A stretch of DNA of 64,000 bases from Bradyrhizobium sp. AUGA SZCCT0176 (GCF_018130145.1 NZ_JAFCMB010000009.1:1-64000), one strand, 5' to 3'; positions 1-9,031 are shown, counted from the first letter of the stretch. Notes: generated from the letters alone by a model not told the origin. Made by a program: numbers and translations.

Positions 1-170
1 GCAACCCGTCCAACGTCCGTGACGACGGCCGACGCCCTCTGAGTGGGACGGGATGGCCAAAGATATGCACCTGATTTGCCTTCTGTAAAACCGAAATATT
101 TTTTATTTCGGGGCTTGACACGATTTCCGTAAATCGTAAGTGATCTGCCCGTCGGGCTGTTTTGTCGCAC
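1..170. repeat. Probable dispersed intergenic repeat (left edge)
   Basis: Non-coding stretch. It has a GC-rich part followed by an AT-rich segment around 90-115 with a short inverted repeat (CGAAATA ... TATTTCG). The wording, ending in a segment with TTTCCGTAAATCG, resembles a repeat I remember in many copies in Bradyrhizobium genomes; that is memory, not a search. A short frame open from base 1 to a TGA at 40-42 could be the tail of a gene, but nothing supports it. Confidence 0.4.
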
Positions 171-175
171 TCGGC

Positions 176-259
176 CGTCATTGCGAGCGGAGCGAAGCAA
201 TCCATAGAGCGGCAAACGAAAGATGAATTGCTTCGTCGCTTCGCTCCTCGCAATGACGG
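176..259. repeat. Long intergenic palindrome
   Basis: The left arm begins CGTCATTGCGAGCGGAGCG and the right arm ends CGCTCCTCGCAATGACG. The arms pair over about 25 bases around a loop of about 30 bases. It is a typical rhizobial intergenic palindrome and may fold in RNA as a terminator-like hairpin. Confidence 0.7.
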
Positions 260-266
260 AAGAGGT

Positions 267-352
267 CCGTAGGGTGGGTAGAGCGCAGCGAAACCCACCA
301 AATCCCACCACCCGCAAGGCGATGGGTATCGCTACGCTCCACCCATCCTACG
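267..352. repeat. Second intergenic palindrome next to the first
   Basis: Arms CGTAGGGTGGGTAGAGCG and CGCTCCACCCATCCTACG face each other. The element ends immediately before the stop codon of the minus-strand gene that starts at 1719, so it probably doubles as that gene's 3' hairpin. Confidence 0.65.
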
Positions 353-354
353 AG

Positions 355-1719
355 TTAGCTCCCCAGCAGCGACGTCCCGAATGCCCGCTGCCAGACCGTC
401 AGGAAGCGTGGAAACCAGGAGTGCGCGACGGCGCTCTGATAGGCCCAGGTGCGATATTTGAGGCCTTTTTCGGAAATCAGTTCCTGATATCCACCGTGGG
501 TTTCGGTCACGGTGCGAATGTCACGCAGGATATCGCGCGCATAGGCCCGATAGGTCTCGGTGCCGGAGCATTCGTCGTGATCCAGCATGCGATCGGCGAA
601 TTCGACGTTGAAGGTCGGCCAGGACGAACGGCCCTGATAGGCCGGCGCCGCAATCTTGTGAATGAGCTTGTTCAGCGGATTATCGGCGGACACCAGAAAG
701 TGCGATGTATTCGGGACTCGAAATCGCGGCTCGGCAAGGATGAAGTCGGTAGTGGCCGCGAACAGCGCGCGTTCTTCCGCGACGTTCAAATCCCAAAAGC
801 CCTGATGCACATTCACGAAATCGAGCGCGATGGAATAAACCGGCGACGGCGCGCGGCAGTCCAGGGAATGACTGATATAGCCGTGCCTGCCGAACAGCAG
901 CAGGAGCTCCTTCTTGTACTGCGAAAGCGCGCGTCCGAGCAGCTGCTCCAGCTCAGTCCGCTCGATGATCCCAAGCTTGATACCGCGCAGGAACGTCGCA
1001 TAGACGCAGGCATTGGTGACGAACCGCCGGCGTTCGGCACGGGTATCGGTCGCCGCAGAACGGGGCGCGCTGACGTCGCACAGCAGCGCTGTCAGACCGT
1101 TGTCATCGAAGCGTTCCAGCGCTCCGGCGAGCTTGAATATCTCCCGCTTCAAGTCGGCGCGATACTCCGCGAGCAACAGACGGCCGGCATGCGCACCTTG
1201 CGACATCGCCAGATACGAAGCCGGCCTTTGCTCGGCGGAGAGCAGTTGCTCCAGGCCTGCAAGGATGCCGAGCAGCGTATCCGACGGCCTCGAGAAATAG
1301 TTGATGCCGATGTAGCGGTTGCGCCCCGCAGGCACGATCGTCGTGGTGACGACGCCGGCGCGCACCGCTTCCAGCATCAGGCGGACGCTTTTCTCCAGCA
1401 GCCGAACCCTGCGGACGGCATCCCGGGAATCCATGATGGTCTCGGGATCGAGGACATCGGGATAGAACCAGGCAAAGTCGCGCGGATAATAGGCGGAGGC
1501 GTGCGGCGCCCCGGTAACCAGAAAGGCTTCCTTCTCGGCAAACGCGGCATTCATCGAATGCCGGTACAGTTCCTCGATGCCCACCGACAGATGATATTTT
1601 CGCAGGAAACGATCACCGAGAAAATTGACGGCCTGGATGCTGTTGGCGACAAGGCTCGCCAACATGCCTTGATGAAATCGGTATCCGCGATGCGATGAAA
1701 ATGTGATCTGGCTGTTCAT
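355..1719 (-). CDS. Hypothetical protein, 454 aa (unrecognised)
   Basis: Not recognised. It is a soluble-looking 454-residue protein with no signal peptide or membrane segment. It is rich in helices, aromatic residues and Arg, with clusters such as ASAYYPRDFAWFYPD near residue 75 and YRTWAYQSAVAHSWFPRF near the C-terminus. That pattern is loosely like alpha/alpha-barrel carbohydrate enzymes, but I see no diagnostic motif and that reading is speculative. It stands alone between palindromic repeats. A long plus-strand frame overlaps it almost completely; this strand was preferred because its product has globular-protein composition while the other is Arg/Gln/Gly-rich shadow. Confidence 0.7.
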   Translation of the reverse strand: MNSQITFSSHRGYRFHQGMLASLVANSIQAVNFLGDRFLRKYHLSVGIEELYRHSMNAAFAEKEAFLVTGAPHASAYYPRDFAWFYPDVLDPETIMDSRDAVRRVRLLEKSVRLMLEAVRAGVVTTTIVPAGRNRYIGINYFSRPSDTLLGILAGLEQLLSAEQRPASYLAMSQGAHAGRLLLAEYRADLKREIFKLAGALERFDDNGLTALLCDVSAPRSAATDTRAERRRFVTNACVYATFLRGIKLGIIERTELEQLLGRALSQYKKELLLLFGRHGYISHSLDCRAPSPVYSIALDFVNVHQGFWDLNVAEERALFAATTDFILAEPRFRVPNTSHFLVSADNPLNKLIHKIAAPAYQGRSSWPTFNVEFADRMLDHDECSGTETYRAYARDILRDIRTVTETHGGYQELISEKGLKYRTWAYQSAVAHSWFPRFLTVWQRAFGTSLLGS

Positions 1720-1838
1720 GGGCGGGAGAGGAGCTGTCCGGCGTGTCTGATATCACGCGTTGGTACTCCGAACATCACGATTCGTCTCTCCGCAACAGTG
1801 CGGGGGGCGAGATGTCATCTAACTGTCATGTAGCCCCA

Positions 1839-1970
1839 CGTCGTCCCGGCGAAGGCCGGGACCCATAACCACCGGCGACAATTGTTTTTGCACGCAGGTC
1901 GTTATCTTCCTTTTACAGCAACAAGGGCCGCGGCGTATGGGTCCCGGCTCAAGGCCGGGACGACGACGTC
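1839..1970. repeat. Intergenic inverted repeat
   Basis: The left arm CGTCGTCCCGGC...GCCGGGACCCATA (about 1839-1866) and the right arm TATGGGTCCCGGC...GCCGGGACGACG (about 1936-1966) are inverted copies separated by about 70 bases. The repeat lies just 3' of the allantoate hydrolase gene, whose stop codon is at 1973, and may serve as its 3' hairpin. Confidence 0.65.
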
Positions 1971-1972
1971 AA

Positions 1973-3244
1973 TTATGCTTCCCTCGGCCTGAAATTCTCC
2001 ACCAGCCTCAGCAGTACCCTCGCCCCTGCATCCGCATCGGCCGTCTCAACATGCTCCGCCGGGTTGTGGCTGATGCCGCCGCGGCAGCGAACGAACAGCA
2101 TGGCGACGTCTGATATATCGATCATTGCCATGCCGTCATGCCCGGCGCCGCTCGGCAGGTCGAACACACCAAAACCCTCCGCGGCGACGGCGTCTGCGAC
2201 CTGCGCTTTGAGCCAGGGCGCGCAGGGCACGGTGCGGTTTTCGTGGGTGACGTCGAGCTGCAGCGCGAGATTGCGGCGTTTGGCTGTCGCTTCGATGCGC
2301 CGCACGATGTCGGCGACCGCCATCTTGCGGTGTGGATCTGATGGCGCGCGGATGTCGAGCGTGAATGACACCAGGCCGGGGATCACGTTGGTGGCGCCGG
2401 GCATCGCGTCGATATAGCCGACGGTGCCGACGAGCCCGGCCGCGTCGGTCTTGCAGAATTCCTCCACCATGCAGATGCATTCGGCGGCGCCCGCCAGCGC
2501 ATCGCGCCGGAACGCCATCGGCACCGTGCCGGCATGGCCGGCCATGCCGGTCAGTTTTGCCGCCAGCCGCGTCGCGCCCGCGATCGCGGTGACGACGCCG
2601 ACCGGCAGATTGTTCTCTTCCAGCACGGGGCCCTGCTCGATGTGCAGTTCGACATAGGCATGGAGTTCGCGGCGGGTCCGCGCGGCCGCGCCGATATGAT
2701 CGGGGTCGAGGCCGAATGTGACCAGCGCATCGCGCATCGAGATGCCGGCATGGTCGCGCGAATTGAGCGCGCTCTCCACAAAGGTGCCCGCGACCGCGCG
2801 GCTGCCGAGCAGCGTCGAAGCAAACCGCACGCCCTCCTCGTCGGCAAATCCGACGACCTCGACCGCGAATGGCAGCCGCCGTCCGCGTTTGTTCAGATCG
2901 GCGACGCAGGAGATCGCCGTGATCAGGCCAAGCGGGCCGTCCCATTTGCCGGCATCGCGCACGGTGTCGTAATGCGAGCCCAGCATGAGGCACGGCAGGC
3001 CGGGCCGGTCGCCTTCATAGCGGCCGCAGACATTGCCGATGGCGTCGAGATGCGCGGCCATGCCGGCCTCGCGCATCCATGACAGAATGAGATCGGCGGC
3101 GGCGCGGTGCTCGGGCGAAAGAAAGATCCGCGCCAGTTGCTCCGGCGTCTCGGAGATCGCCGCGAGCTGGTTGATCCGGCCGACGATTTCATCGCCAAGC
3201 GCTGCCGGCTTAGGTCCGCTGCTGGCCACTTCTGTCTTGCTCAT
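1973..3244 (-). CDS. Zn-dependent amidohydrolase, allantoate amidohydrolase / N-carbamoyl amino acid hydrolase family
   Basis: M20-family hydrolase of 423 aa that releases ammonia from allantoate or an N-carbamoyl amino acid. Metal-site motifs are visible: GSHYDTV (His91, Asp93), WDGPLG (Asp102), DEEGVRF (Glu136/137), ELHIEQGP, and GISHNPAEHV near the end. The start chosen is the ATG at 3244, preceded by AGGA at good spacing; the frame is open further upstream but that part has Ser/Arg-rich low-quality sequence. It stands next to nucleoside importers and shares the window with uricase and allantoinase, so allantoate is the likeliest substrate. Ureidoglycolate or a carbamoyl-amino acid cannot be excluded. 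Confidence 0.85.
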   Translation of the reverse strand: MSKTEVASSGPKPAALGDEIVGRINQLAAISETPEQLARIFLSPEHRAAADLILSWMREAGMAAHLDAIGNVCGRYEGDRPGLPCLMLGSHYDTVRDAGKWDGPLGLITAISCVADLNKRGRRLPFAVEVVGFADEEGVRFASTLLGSRAVAGTFVESALNSRDHAGISMRDALVTFGLDPDHIGAAARTRRELHAYVELHIEQGPVLEENNLPVGVVTAIAGATRLAAKLTGMAGHAGTVPMAFRRDALAGAAECICMVEEFCKTDAAGLVGTVGYIDAMPGATNVIPGLVSFTLDIRAPSDPHRKMAVADIVRRIEATAKRRNLALQLDVTHENRTVPCAPWLKAQVADAVAAEGFGVFDLPSGAGHDGMAMIDISDVAMLFVRCRGGISHNPAEHVETADADAGARVLLRLVENFRPREA

Positions 3245-3663
3245 GCTTTTCCTGTCCAGCGCCGCGTCGTTTCCAGCGCCGGCCGATCGATACACATTCA
3301 ATGCCGGCGGTGTCGACGCAAGCCGCGCCCCCTGACTGGTAGCAGCCCCAATTCGCCTGACCAGCCGGCAAGGCAAGAAATCCGCCGCCAATTCGGCCGC
3401 CTGACGGAGCTGCGGGATCTAACAATTGCTTAACGACCTTGCATACAATCATGAAATGCCGCCTAAAAATTAGCCATTTCGGCCCTGCACAAATTTTACA
3501 TGCCGAGCAACGCCCGCCGGATAATTCAATGCACTCATCAGCTTATGCAGGAATGCCCGCCTCACGCGCTCTGGCATGAAGATTGCGACATCGCTCCCCG
3601 AGCCCGCCGCATCGGCGCGGCCCACGAAATAGCGGGCGGTCCAACCGCCAGAGGGAGCAGCAC
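3245..3663. other. 419-bp divergent intergenic region
   Basis: Separates the minus-strand allantoate hydrolase from the plus-strand importer operon. It contains an AT-richer centre (about 3420-3530) and one sigma-54-like site on the plus strand (3571-3587). I see no convincing gene. A weak sigma-54-like match on the minus strand around 3372-3388 is not strong enough to call. Confidence 0.6.
3571..3587 (+). promoter_or_regulatory. Weak sigma-54-like promoter upstream of BMP importer operon
   Basis: CTGGCATG-AAGA-TTGCG keeps the invariant GG-N10-GC spacing and matches 10 of 13 positions of TTGGCACG-N4-TTGC(A/T). Transcription would begin near 3598, giving a leader of about 65 bases to the ATG at 3664. 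It is weaker than the matches near uricase and xanthine dehydrogenase. Confidence 0.4.
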
Positions 3664-4773
3664 ATGGAATTTGGCAGGATTTCACGACGGCATCTGTTGC
3701 AGGGCGGTGCGGCGCTGACACTCGGCACCGCTTTCGGCGCGGGCGCCGCGCGCGCAGCCGGCACCACCATCGGCTTCGTCTATGTCGGCTCGCGCGACGA
3801 CTACGGTTACAACCAGGCGCACGCGCAAGGAGCGGCGGCGCTGAAGAAGCTGCCCGGCCTCAAGGTGATCGAGGAAGAAAAGGTCCCCGAGACCGACGCG
3901 GTCGAGAAGACCATCGAGTCCATGATCAACCTCGACGGCGCCTCGCTGCTGTTCCCGACCTCGTTCGGCTACTACAACCCGCACGTCATCAAGATGGCGA
4001 AGAAGTTTCCAAAACTGCGCTTCGAGCATTGCGGCGGCCTCTGGAGCGACAAAGACCCGACCAACGCCGGCAGCTATTTCGGCTATATCGACGAGGCCCA
4101 GTATATTTCCGGCATCGTTGCCGGCTACTCCACCAAGAGCGGCAAGCTCGGCTTCGTCGCGGCGAAACCGATCCCGCAGGTGCTGCGCAACATCAACGCC
4201 TTCACGCTCGGCGCAAGGCTAGCCAACCCGAAGGCGACTACGCAGGTGATCTTCACCGGCGACTGGTCGATGCCGGTCAAGGAAGCCGAAGCCACCAACA
4301 GCCTGATCGACCAGGGCGTCGACGTGCTCACCTGCCACGTCGACGGTCCCAAGACCATGGTCGAGAACGCCGCGCGCCGCGGCGCGATGGTGTGCGGCTA
4401 TCACGTCAACCAGTCGCCGCTGGCGCCGAAGGCCTATCTCACCGGCGCGGAGTGGAACTGGGAAGCGCTGTATCCGAAATTCGTCAAGATGATCGCGGCC
4501 GGAGAGACCATTCCGAACTTCTATCGCGGCGGCCTCAAGGAAGAGATCGTCAAGTGCTCGCCCTATGGCGAGGCGGTCTCGGCCGAGGCGCGCAAGCATG
4601 CCGACGACATCAAGGCCAAGCTCGTCGCCGGCAACTACACCATCTTCAAGGGCCCGATCATGGACAATAAGGGCAACGCGGTCATTACATCAGGCACCGA
4701 TCGCGGCCAGACGGATCCTGAACTCGAGAAGATGAACTATCTGGTGGAAGGCGTGCTCGGAGCCACTTCGTGA
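3664..4773 (+). CDS. BMP-family ABC transporter substrate-binding protein (first importer)
   Basis: Periplasmic binding protein of the basic-membrane-protein (PnrA/BmpA) family, 369 aa, which typically binds nucleosides or purine-related compounds. The N-terminus MEFGRISRRHLLQGG is a Tat-type twin-arginine signal followed by a hydrophobic Ala-rich stretch ending ARA. The mature part begins TTIGFVYVGSRDDYGYN, the usual BMP opening with DxGYN. The ATG at 3664 has a GGGAG site upstream. First gene of a six-gene operon; its stop overlaps the GTG of the permease. Confidence 0.92.
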   Translation: MEFGRISRRHLLQGGAALTLGTAFGAGAARAAGTTIGFVYVGSRDDYGYNQAHAQGAAALKKLPGLKVIEEEKVPETDAVEKTIESMINLDGASLLFPTSFGYYNPHVIKMAKKFPKLRFEHCGGLWSDKDPTNAGSYFGYIDEAQYISGIVAGYSTKSGKLGFVAAKPIPQVLRNINAFTLGARLANPKATTQVIFTGDWSMPVKEAEATNSLIDQGVDVLTCHVDGPKTMVENAARRGAMVCGYHVNQSPLAPKAYLTGAEWNWEALYPKFVKMIAAGETIPNFYRGGLKEEIVKCSPYGEAVSAEARKHADDIKAKLVAGNYTIFKGPIMDNKGNAVITSGTDRGQTDPELEKMNYLVEGVLGATS

Positions 4774-5879
4774 CAACAGGTTCGGCGGATCCGGTGGAGG
4801 CGGTCGGCGTTGCGCCGGCCGCTGATCCCGGCTTCCTCCAACGCTACGGCGCGACCATCGAATATATCCTGATCCCGGGCGCGGCGCTGGTCGGCGCGCT
4901 CGCAACCTTCGGGCTATTCGTGGCGCTGTTCGGCAAGAATCCGCTCGATCTCTATTTCTACATGTACCAGGGCGCGTTCGGGACCTGGTTCTCCTGGCAG
5001 AACACGCTGACGCGTGCCGCCCCGCTGATCCTGACCGCGCTGTGCACGGCGCTGCCGGCGCAACTGGGTATGGTCATTATCGGCGGCGAAGGCGCGCTGC
5101 TCATTGGCGCGCTGTCGGCGACCTCGGTCGCATTGGCGATGCCGTGGGCGTCGCCGCTGGTGGTGCAAACCGCGATGGTGTGCGCCGGCGTGATCGGCGG
5201 CGGGCTCTGGATCACGCTCGCGGGCGCGCTCCGGCAGTATCGCGGCGTCAACGAGACGATCTCGAGCCTGCTGCTGGTCTATATCGGGCTTGCGGTGCTC
5301 AACCATCTGGTCGAGGGCGCGATGCGCGACCCCGCCAGCCTCAACAAGCCATCGACCCGCGAAATCGGCGCGGCCAACATGATCGGCAGCATTCCCGGCA
5401 CCGACGTGCATTGGGGGCTGGCATTCGGCCTGGTCGCGGCGTTCGCGTCGTACATCCTGATCTATCACACCGTCTTCGGCTTCTCGGCGCGGGTGGCCGG
5501 CGGCAACATCCGCGCGGCCAAAATCGTCGGCCTCGGCGTCAACAAACTGATCCTGACGATCTGCTTTCTCGCCGGCGGCGCCGCTGGGATCGCCGGCATG
5601 GTCGAAGTCGCGGCCGTGCAGGGCCGCACCAACGCCAATCTCGCCGCCGGTTACGGATTTACCGGCATTCTCGTCGCCTTCCTGGCGCGGCACAATCCGC
5701 TGGCGATTATTCCCGTGGCGATCCTGCTCGGCGGCATCAGCGCCAGCGGCGGCCTATTACAGCGGCGGCTCGGGTTGCCTGACGCCTCGGTGCTGGTGCT
5801 GCAGGGCATCATCTTCGTGTTCGTGCTGGCGAGCGATGCGCTGTACGGCCGGATCGGCTTCCTGAAAGGAAAATCCTGA
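4770..5879 (+). CDS. ABC transporter permease (BMP/nucleoside importer, first subunit)
   Basis: BPD_transp_2-type inner-membrane permease, 369 aa, with about eight to ten hydrophobic segments starting near residue 30. It contains the family motif GRTNANLAAGYGFTGILVAFL near residues 290-310, common to this transporter class. It starts with GTG at 4770, overlapping the TGA of the binding-protein gene by four bases (GTGA), so translation is coupled. It forms the membrane channel with the next gene. Confidence 0.9.
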   Translation: MTTGSADPVEAVGVAPAADPGFLQRYGATIEYILIPGAALVGALATFGLFVALFGKNPLDLYFYMYQGAFGTWFSWQNTLTRAAPLILTALCTALPAQLGMVIIGGEGALLIGALSATSVALAMPWASPLVVQTAMVCAGVIGGGLWITLAGALRQYRGVNETISSLLLVYIGLAVLNHLVEGAMRDPASLNKPSTREIGAANMIGSIPGTDVHWGLAFGLVAAFASYILIYHTVFGFSARVAGGNIRAAKIVGLGVNKLILTICFLAGGAAGIAGMVEVAAVQGRTNANLAAGYGFTGILVAFLARHNPLAIIPVAILLGGISASGGLLQRRLGLPDASVLVLQGIIFVFVLASDALYGRIGFLKGKS

Positions 5880-6805
5880 TGGCGGATGGATCGCTCGGAC
5901 TCTGGACCGTTCCCTTGGCCGTATTCGGCGGCGCCATCCGCGTCTCGACGCCGTTTCTGTTTGTGAGTCTTGGCGAATGCATCACCGAGCGTTCCGGCCG
6001 CATCAACCTCGGCCTCGAAGGCACGCTGGTGATGGGCGCGATGAGCGCCTATGGCATCTCCTATCTCAGTGGCTCGCCATGGCTCGGCGTGCTCGCCGCC
6101 GGGATCACCGGTGCGATGCTGGGCGCGCTGCATGCCGGCATCTGCTCGCTGCCGCGCGTCAACGACATCGCGGTCGGTATCGCGCTGATGCTGTTCGGCA
6201 CGGGTCTGGCCTTTTATCTCGGCAAGCCGCTGATCGAACCGACCGCGGCACGATTGCCGGCGATCGATTTCGGCTGGTGGAGCGATGTGCCGCAGGTCCG
6301 CGCCGCCTTGCGGATCAACGTGCTGTTCCTGATCGGCATCGCGTTGGCGCCGATATTGTACTGGGCGTTCAAGACCACGCGCTGGGGCCTGCTGATCCGC
6401 ACCGCCGGCGAAAGTTCGGATGCCGCCCGCGCCATGGGCTATTCGGTGCTGGCGATCCGGCTGCGCGCGACGATGGTCGGCGGCTTTCTGTCCGGGATCG
6501 GCGGCTCGTTCCTGTCGTTGTTCTATCCCGGCAGCTGGAACGAGGGCCTGTCCTCCGGCCAGGGCATCACCGCGGTGGCGCTGGTGATCTTCGCGCGCTG
6601 GGACCCGATGCTGTGCCTGTGGGCGTCGCTGGCGTTCGGCGGCGCCGCGGCGCTGGGACCGGCGCTGCAATCGGTCGGCGTCACCTCGGGCTATCATCTG
6701 TTCAACGCCGCGCCCTACATCCTGACGCTGGCGATCATGATCATCACCTGTTCGCCGAAGCGCACGCTGACCGGCGCGCCGGCCGAATTGTCCATCACCC
6801 GATAA
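5879..6805 (+). CDS. ABC transporter permease (BMP/nucleoside importer, second subunit)
   Basis: Second permease of the importer, 308 aa. The motif SLGECITERSGRINLGLEGTL near residues 28-48 is the conserved loop of this subunit (the other operon has TGELVTERAGVLNLGVEG). Multiple hydrophobic helices follow. The ATG at 5879 overlaps the upstream stop codon (TGATG), so it is translationally coupled. Confidence 0.9.
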   Translation: MADGSLGLWTVPLAVFGGAIRVSTPFLFVSLGECITERSGRINLGLEGTLVMGAMSAYGISYLSGSPWLGVLAAGITGAMLGALHAGICSLPRVNDIAVGIALMLFGTGLAFYLGKPLIEPTAARLPAIDFGWWSDVPQVRAALRINVLFLIGIALAPILYWAFKTTRWGLLIRTAGESSDAARAMGYSVLAIRLRATMVGGFLSGIGGSFLSLFYPGSWNEGLSSGQGITAVALVIFARWDPMLCLWASLAFGGAAALGPALQSVGVTSGYHLFNAAPYILTLAIMIITCSPKRTLTGAPAELSITR

Positions 6806-6818
6806 GCGAGAACGTGCC

Positions 6819-7502
6819 ATGCCCGAGCGCTATATCACATCCGAACCCTATGCCTGGCCCTACAACGGCGATCTGCGCCCGCAAAACACCGCGCTCGTCA
6901 TCATCGACATGCAGACCGATTTCTGCGGCGTCGGCGGCTATGTCGACAAGATGGGCTACGATTTGTCGCTGACCCGCGCGCCGATCGAGCCGATCAAGAA
7001 ACTTCTTTCGGTGATGCGCGCGCAGGGCTTTCACATCATCCACACCCGCGAAGGCCATCGTCCTGACCTCACCGACCTGCCTGCCAACAAGCAGTGGCGC
7101 TCGCGGCAGATCGGCGCCGGGATCGGCGACCCCGGCCCGTGCGGCCGCGTGCTGGTGCGCGGCGAGGCCGGCTGGGAGATCATTCCCGACCTCACGCCGC
7201 TGCCTGGCGAGCCCATCATCGACAAGCCCGGCAAGGGATCGTTCTGCGCCACCGATCTCGAGCTGATGCTGCGGCTGCGCGGCATCGAGAACCTGGTGCT
7301 GACCGGCATCACCACCGACGTCTGCGTCCACACCACGATGCGCGAGGCCAACGACCGCGGCTTCGAATGCGTGTTGATTGAGGATTGCTGCGCCGCCACC
7401 GACAAGAGCAATCACGACCACGCGCTGAAGATGATCAAGATGCAGGGCGGCGTGTTCGGCGCGGTCGCAACCTCGGGCGCGTTCATCAAGGCCGTGTCAT
7501 GA
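6819..7502 (+). CDS. Isochorismatase-family cysteine hydrolase, biuret-hydrolase-like
   Basis: 227-aa cysteine hydrolase. The catalytic triad is visible as Asp30 (VIIDMQ), Lys136 (DKPGKGSF) and Cys169 (TTDVC), with the usual cis-peptide region just before the Cys. From memory the sequence closely resembles the biuret amidohydrolase BiuH of Rhizobium leguminosarum, whose triad I recall as D36/K142/C175, the same spacing. RutB-type ureidoacrylate hydrolases are more distant relatives. Biuret is therefore a plausible substrate, but another carbamoyl or ureido compound from purine breakdown is possible. The gene lies inside the importer operon, 13 bases after the permease, and its TGA overlaps the ATG of the ATPase gene. 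Confidence 0.8.
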   Translation: MPERYITSEPYAWPYNGDLRPQNTALVIIDMQTDFCGVGGYVDKMGYDLSLTRAPIEPIKKLLSVMRAQGFHIIHTREGHRPDLTDLPANKQWRSRQIGAGIGDPGPCGRVLVRGEAGWEIIPDLTPLPGEPIIDKPGKGSFCATDLELMLRLRGIENLVLTGITTDVCVHTTMREANDRGFECVLIEDCCAATDKSNHDHALKMIKMQGGVFGAVATSGAFIKAVS

Positions 7503-9031
7503 TCATCGGCGAGACACCGCTTCCCGAAGGCCCGCTCGGCGTCGACGCGGTCGCGGTGACCATGAAGTTTGGCGACTTCCTTGCGCTCGACAATGTCGCA
7601 CTGAAGGTGCGGCCGGGTTCGTTCCACGCGCTGCTCGGCGAGAACGGCGCAGGAAAAAGCACGCTCGTCAAATGCATCATGGGTTACTATCACGCGACCG
7701 AGGGCGACATTCTGGTCGGCGGGCGCGAGCAGGCGATCGCCAACCCCAAGGATGCGCACGCGCTCGGGCTCGGCATGGTCTACCAGCACTTTACACTCGT
7801 GCCGGCGATGACGGTTGCCGAAAATCTGGTGCTGGCGCGCGATGACGTTCCTGCTGTCGTCAACTGGGCCAGGGAAAAACAGGAGCTGGAAGCGTTTCTG
7901 GCGCGGATGCCGTTCAAGGTGCCGCTCAACGCCAGGGTTTCCGACATTTCCGCGGGCGAGCGGCAGAAATGCGAAATCCTGAAACAGCTTTATCTGAAGC
8001 GGCGTTTTCTGATCCTGGACGAGCCGACCTCGGTACTGACGCCGGGCGAGGCCGACGAGGTGCTCGGCATGCTGCGCGACATGGTCGTGAACGGCGGCCT
8101 GACCATCCTGATGATCACGCATAAATTCCGCGAGGTGATGGCGTTCGCCGACGAGGTGACGATCCTGCGCCGCGGCAAGCTCGCCGGCAACGGCAAGGTC
8201 GCCGATCTCACGCCCGACAGCATGGCGCGGATGATGATCGGCGCCGAGGAACTGACGGTTCAGCCGCCGCGCGTCGGACAATTGGGCGAGGCGCGGCTGG
8301 AACTGAGCAAACTTTGTGCGATCGACGATGCCGGCGCGGTCGCGGTCCACGACGTCTCGCTCACCGTTCGCGGCGGCGAGATCGTCGGCATCGCCGGCGT
8401 CTCCGGCAACGGCCAGCGGCAACTGGTCGAGGTACTGGCCGGACAGCGCGAGGCCGAGAGCGGCGAGGTTCGTGTTCGCGGCGATCTCTATTCAGCGAGC
8501 CGCGAGGAAATGCGCCGGCACAGGATGTCGCTACTCCCGGAGGAGCCGCTGAAGAACGCCTGCGTCGGCGGCATGAGCGTTGCCGACAATATCGCGTTCC
8601 GTGAATTCGACCGCGCGCCGTTTGCCACGCGCGGCTGGTGGCTCAATCGCTCCGCGTTCCGCAAGGATGCCGAGCGCAAGATCGGGCTGTACAAGATCAA
8701 GACCCGCTCGCCGGACACGCCGATCTCGGCGCTGTCGGGCGGCAATGTGCAGCGCGCGGTGCTGGCGCGCGAACTCGGCGGCGAGGTCGAGGTGCTGATC
8801 GCCGCCAATCCCTGCTTCGGGCTCGATTTCGCCGCGGTCGCCCAGATCCATGCCGAGATCATGGCGGCGCGCAACCGCGGCGCCGCGGTGCTTTTGGTCA
8901 GCGAGGACCTCGACGAACTCCTCGAATTGTCGGATCGTCTGGTGGTGATGTTCCACGGACAGTTCGTCCATGAAGCCCGCGCCAGCGAGGCCGATCTCAC
9001 CGAGATCGGGCGGCATATGGCCGGACACTGA
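7499..9031 (+). CDS. ABC transporter ATP-binding protein, duplicated NBD (first importer)
   Basis: 510-aa ATPase with two nucleotide-binding domains, as in sugar/nucleoside importers of the RbsA/MglA type. Domain 1 has Walker A GENGAGKST (47-55), the variant signature SAGER (about 151) and Walker B LILDEP (171-176). Domain 2 has the degenerate Walker A GVSGNGQRQ and a signature LSGGNVQRA, the expected asymmetry. The ATG at 7499 overlaps the upstream stop (ATGA); the frame extends upstream inside the hydrolase gene but that part is shadow. Confidence 0.92.
   Translation: MIIGETPLPEGPLGVDAVAVTMKFGDFLALDNVALKVRPGSFHALLGENGAGKSTLVKCIMGYYHATEGDILVGGREQAIANPKDAHALGLGMVYQHFTLVPAMTVAENLVLARDDVPAVVNWAREKQELEAFLARMPFKVPLNARVSDISAGERQKCEILKQLYLKRRFLILDEPTSVLTPGEADEVLGMLRDMVVNGGLTILMITHKFREVMAFADEVTILRRGKLAGNGKVADLTPDSMARMMIGAEELTVQPPRVGQLGEARLELSKLCAIDDAGAVAVHDVSLTVRGGEIVGIAGVSGNGQRQLVEVLAGQREAESGEVRVRGDLYSASREEMRRHRMSLLPEEPLKNACVGGMSVADNIAFREFDRAPFATRGWWLNRSAFRKDAERKIGLYKIKTRSPDTPISALSGGNVQRAVLARELGGEVEVLIAANPCFGLDFAAVAQIHAEIMAARNRGAAVLLVSEDLDELLELSDRLVVMFHGQFVHEARASEADLTEIGRHMAGH

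Noticed and set aside
176..352. Palindromic repeats as CRISPR or insertion-sequence ends
   Set aside because: No regular repeat-spacer pattern, no transposase gene and no target duplications.
223..1698. Long plus-strand frame of 491 codons opposite the 454-aa gene
   Set aside because: Arg/Gln/Gly-rich composition typical of an antisense shadow in GC-rich DNA, and its 5' part lies in palindromic repeats.
3372..3388. Possible minus-strand sigma-54 site upstream of the allantoate hydrolase
   Set aside because: Only the GG-N10-GC core and part of the -12 element match, and the leader would exceed 110 bases.
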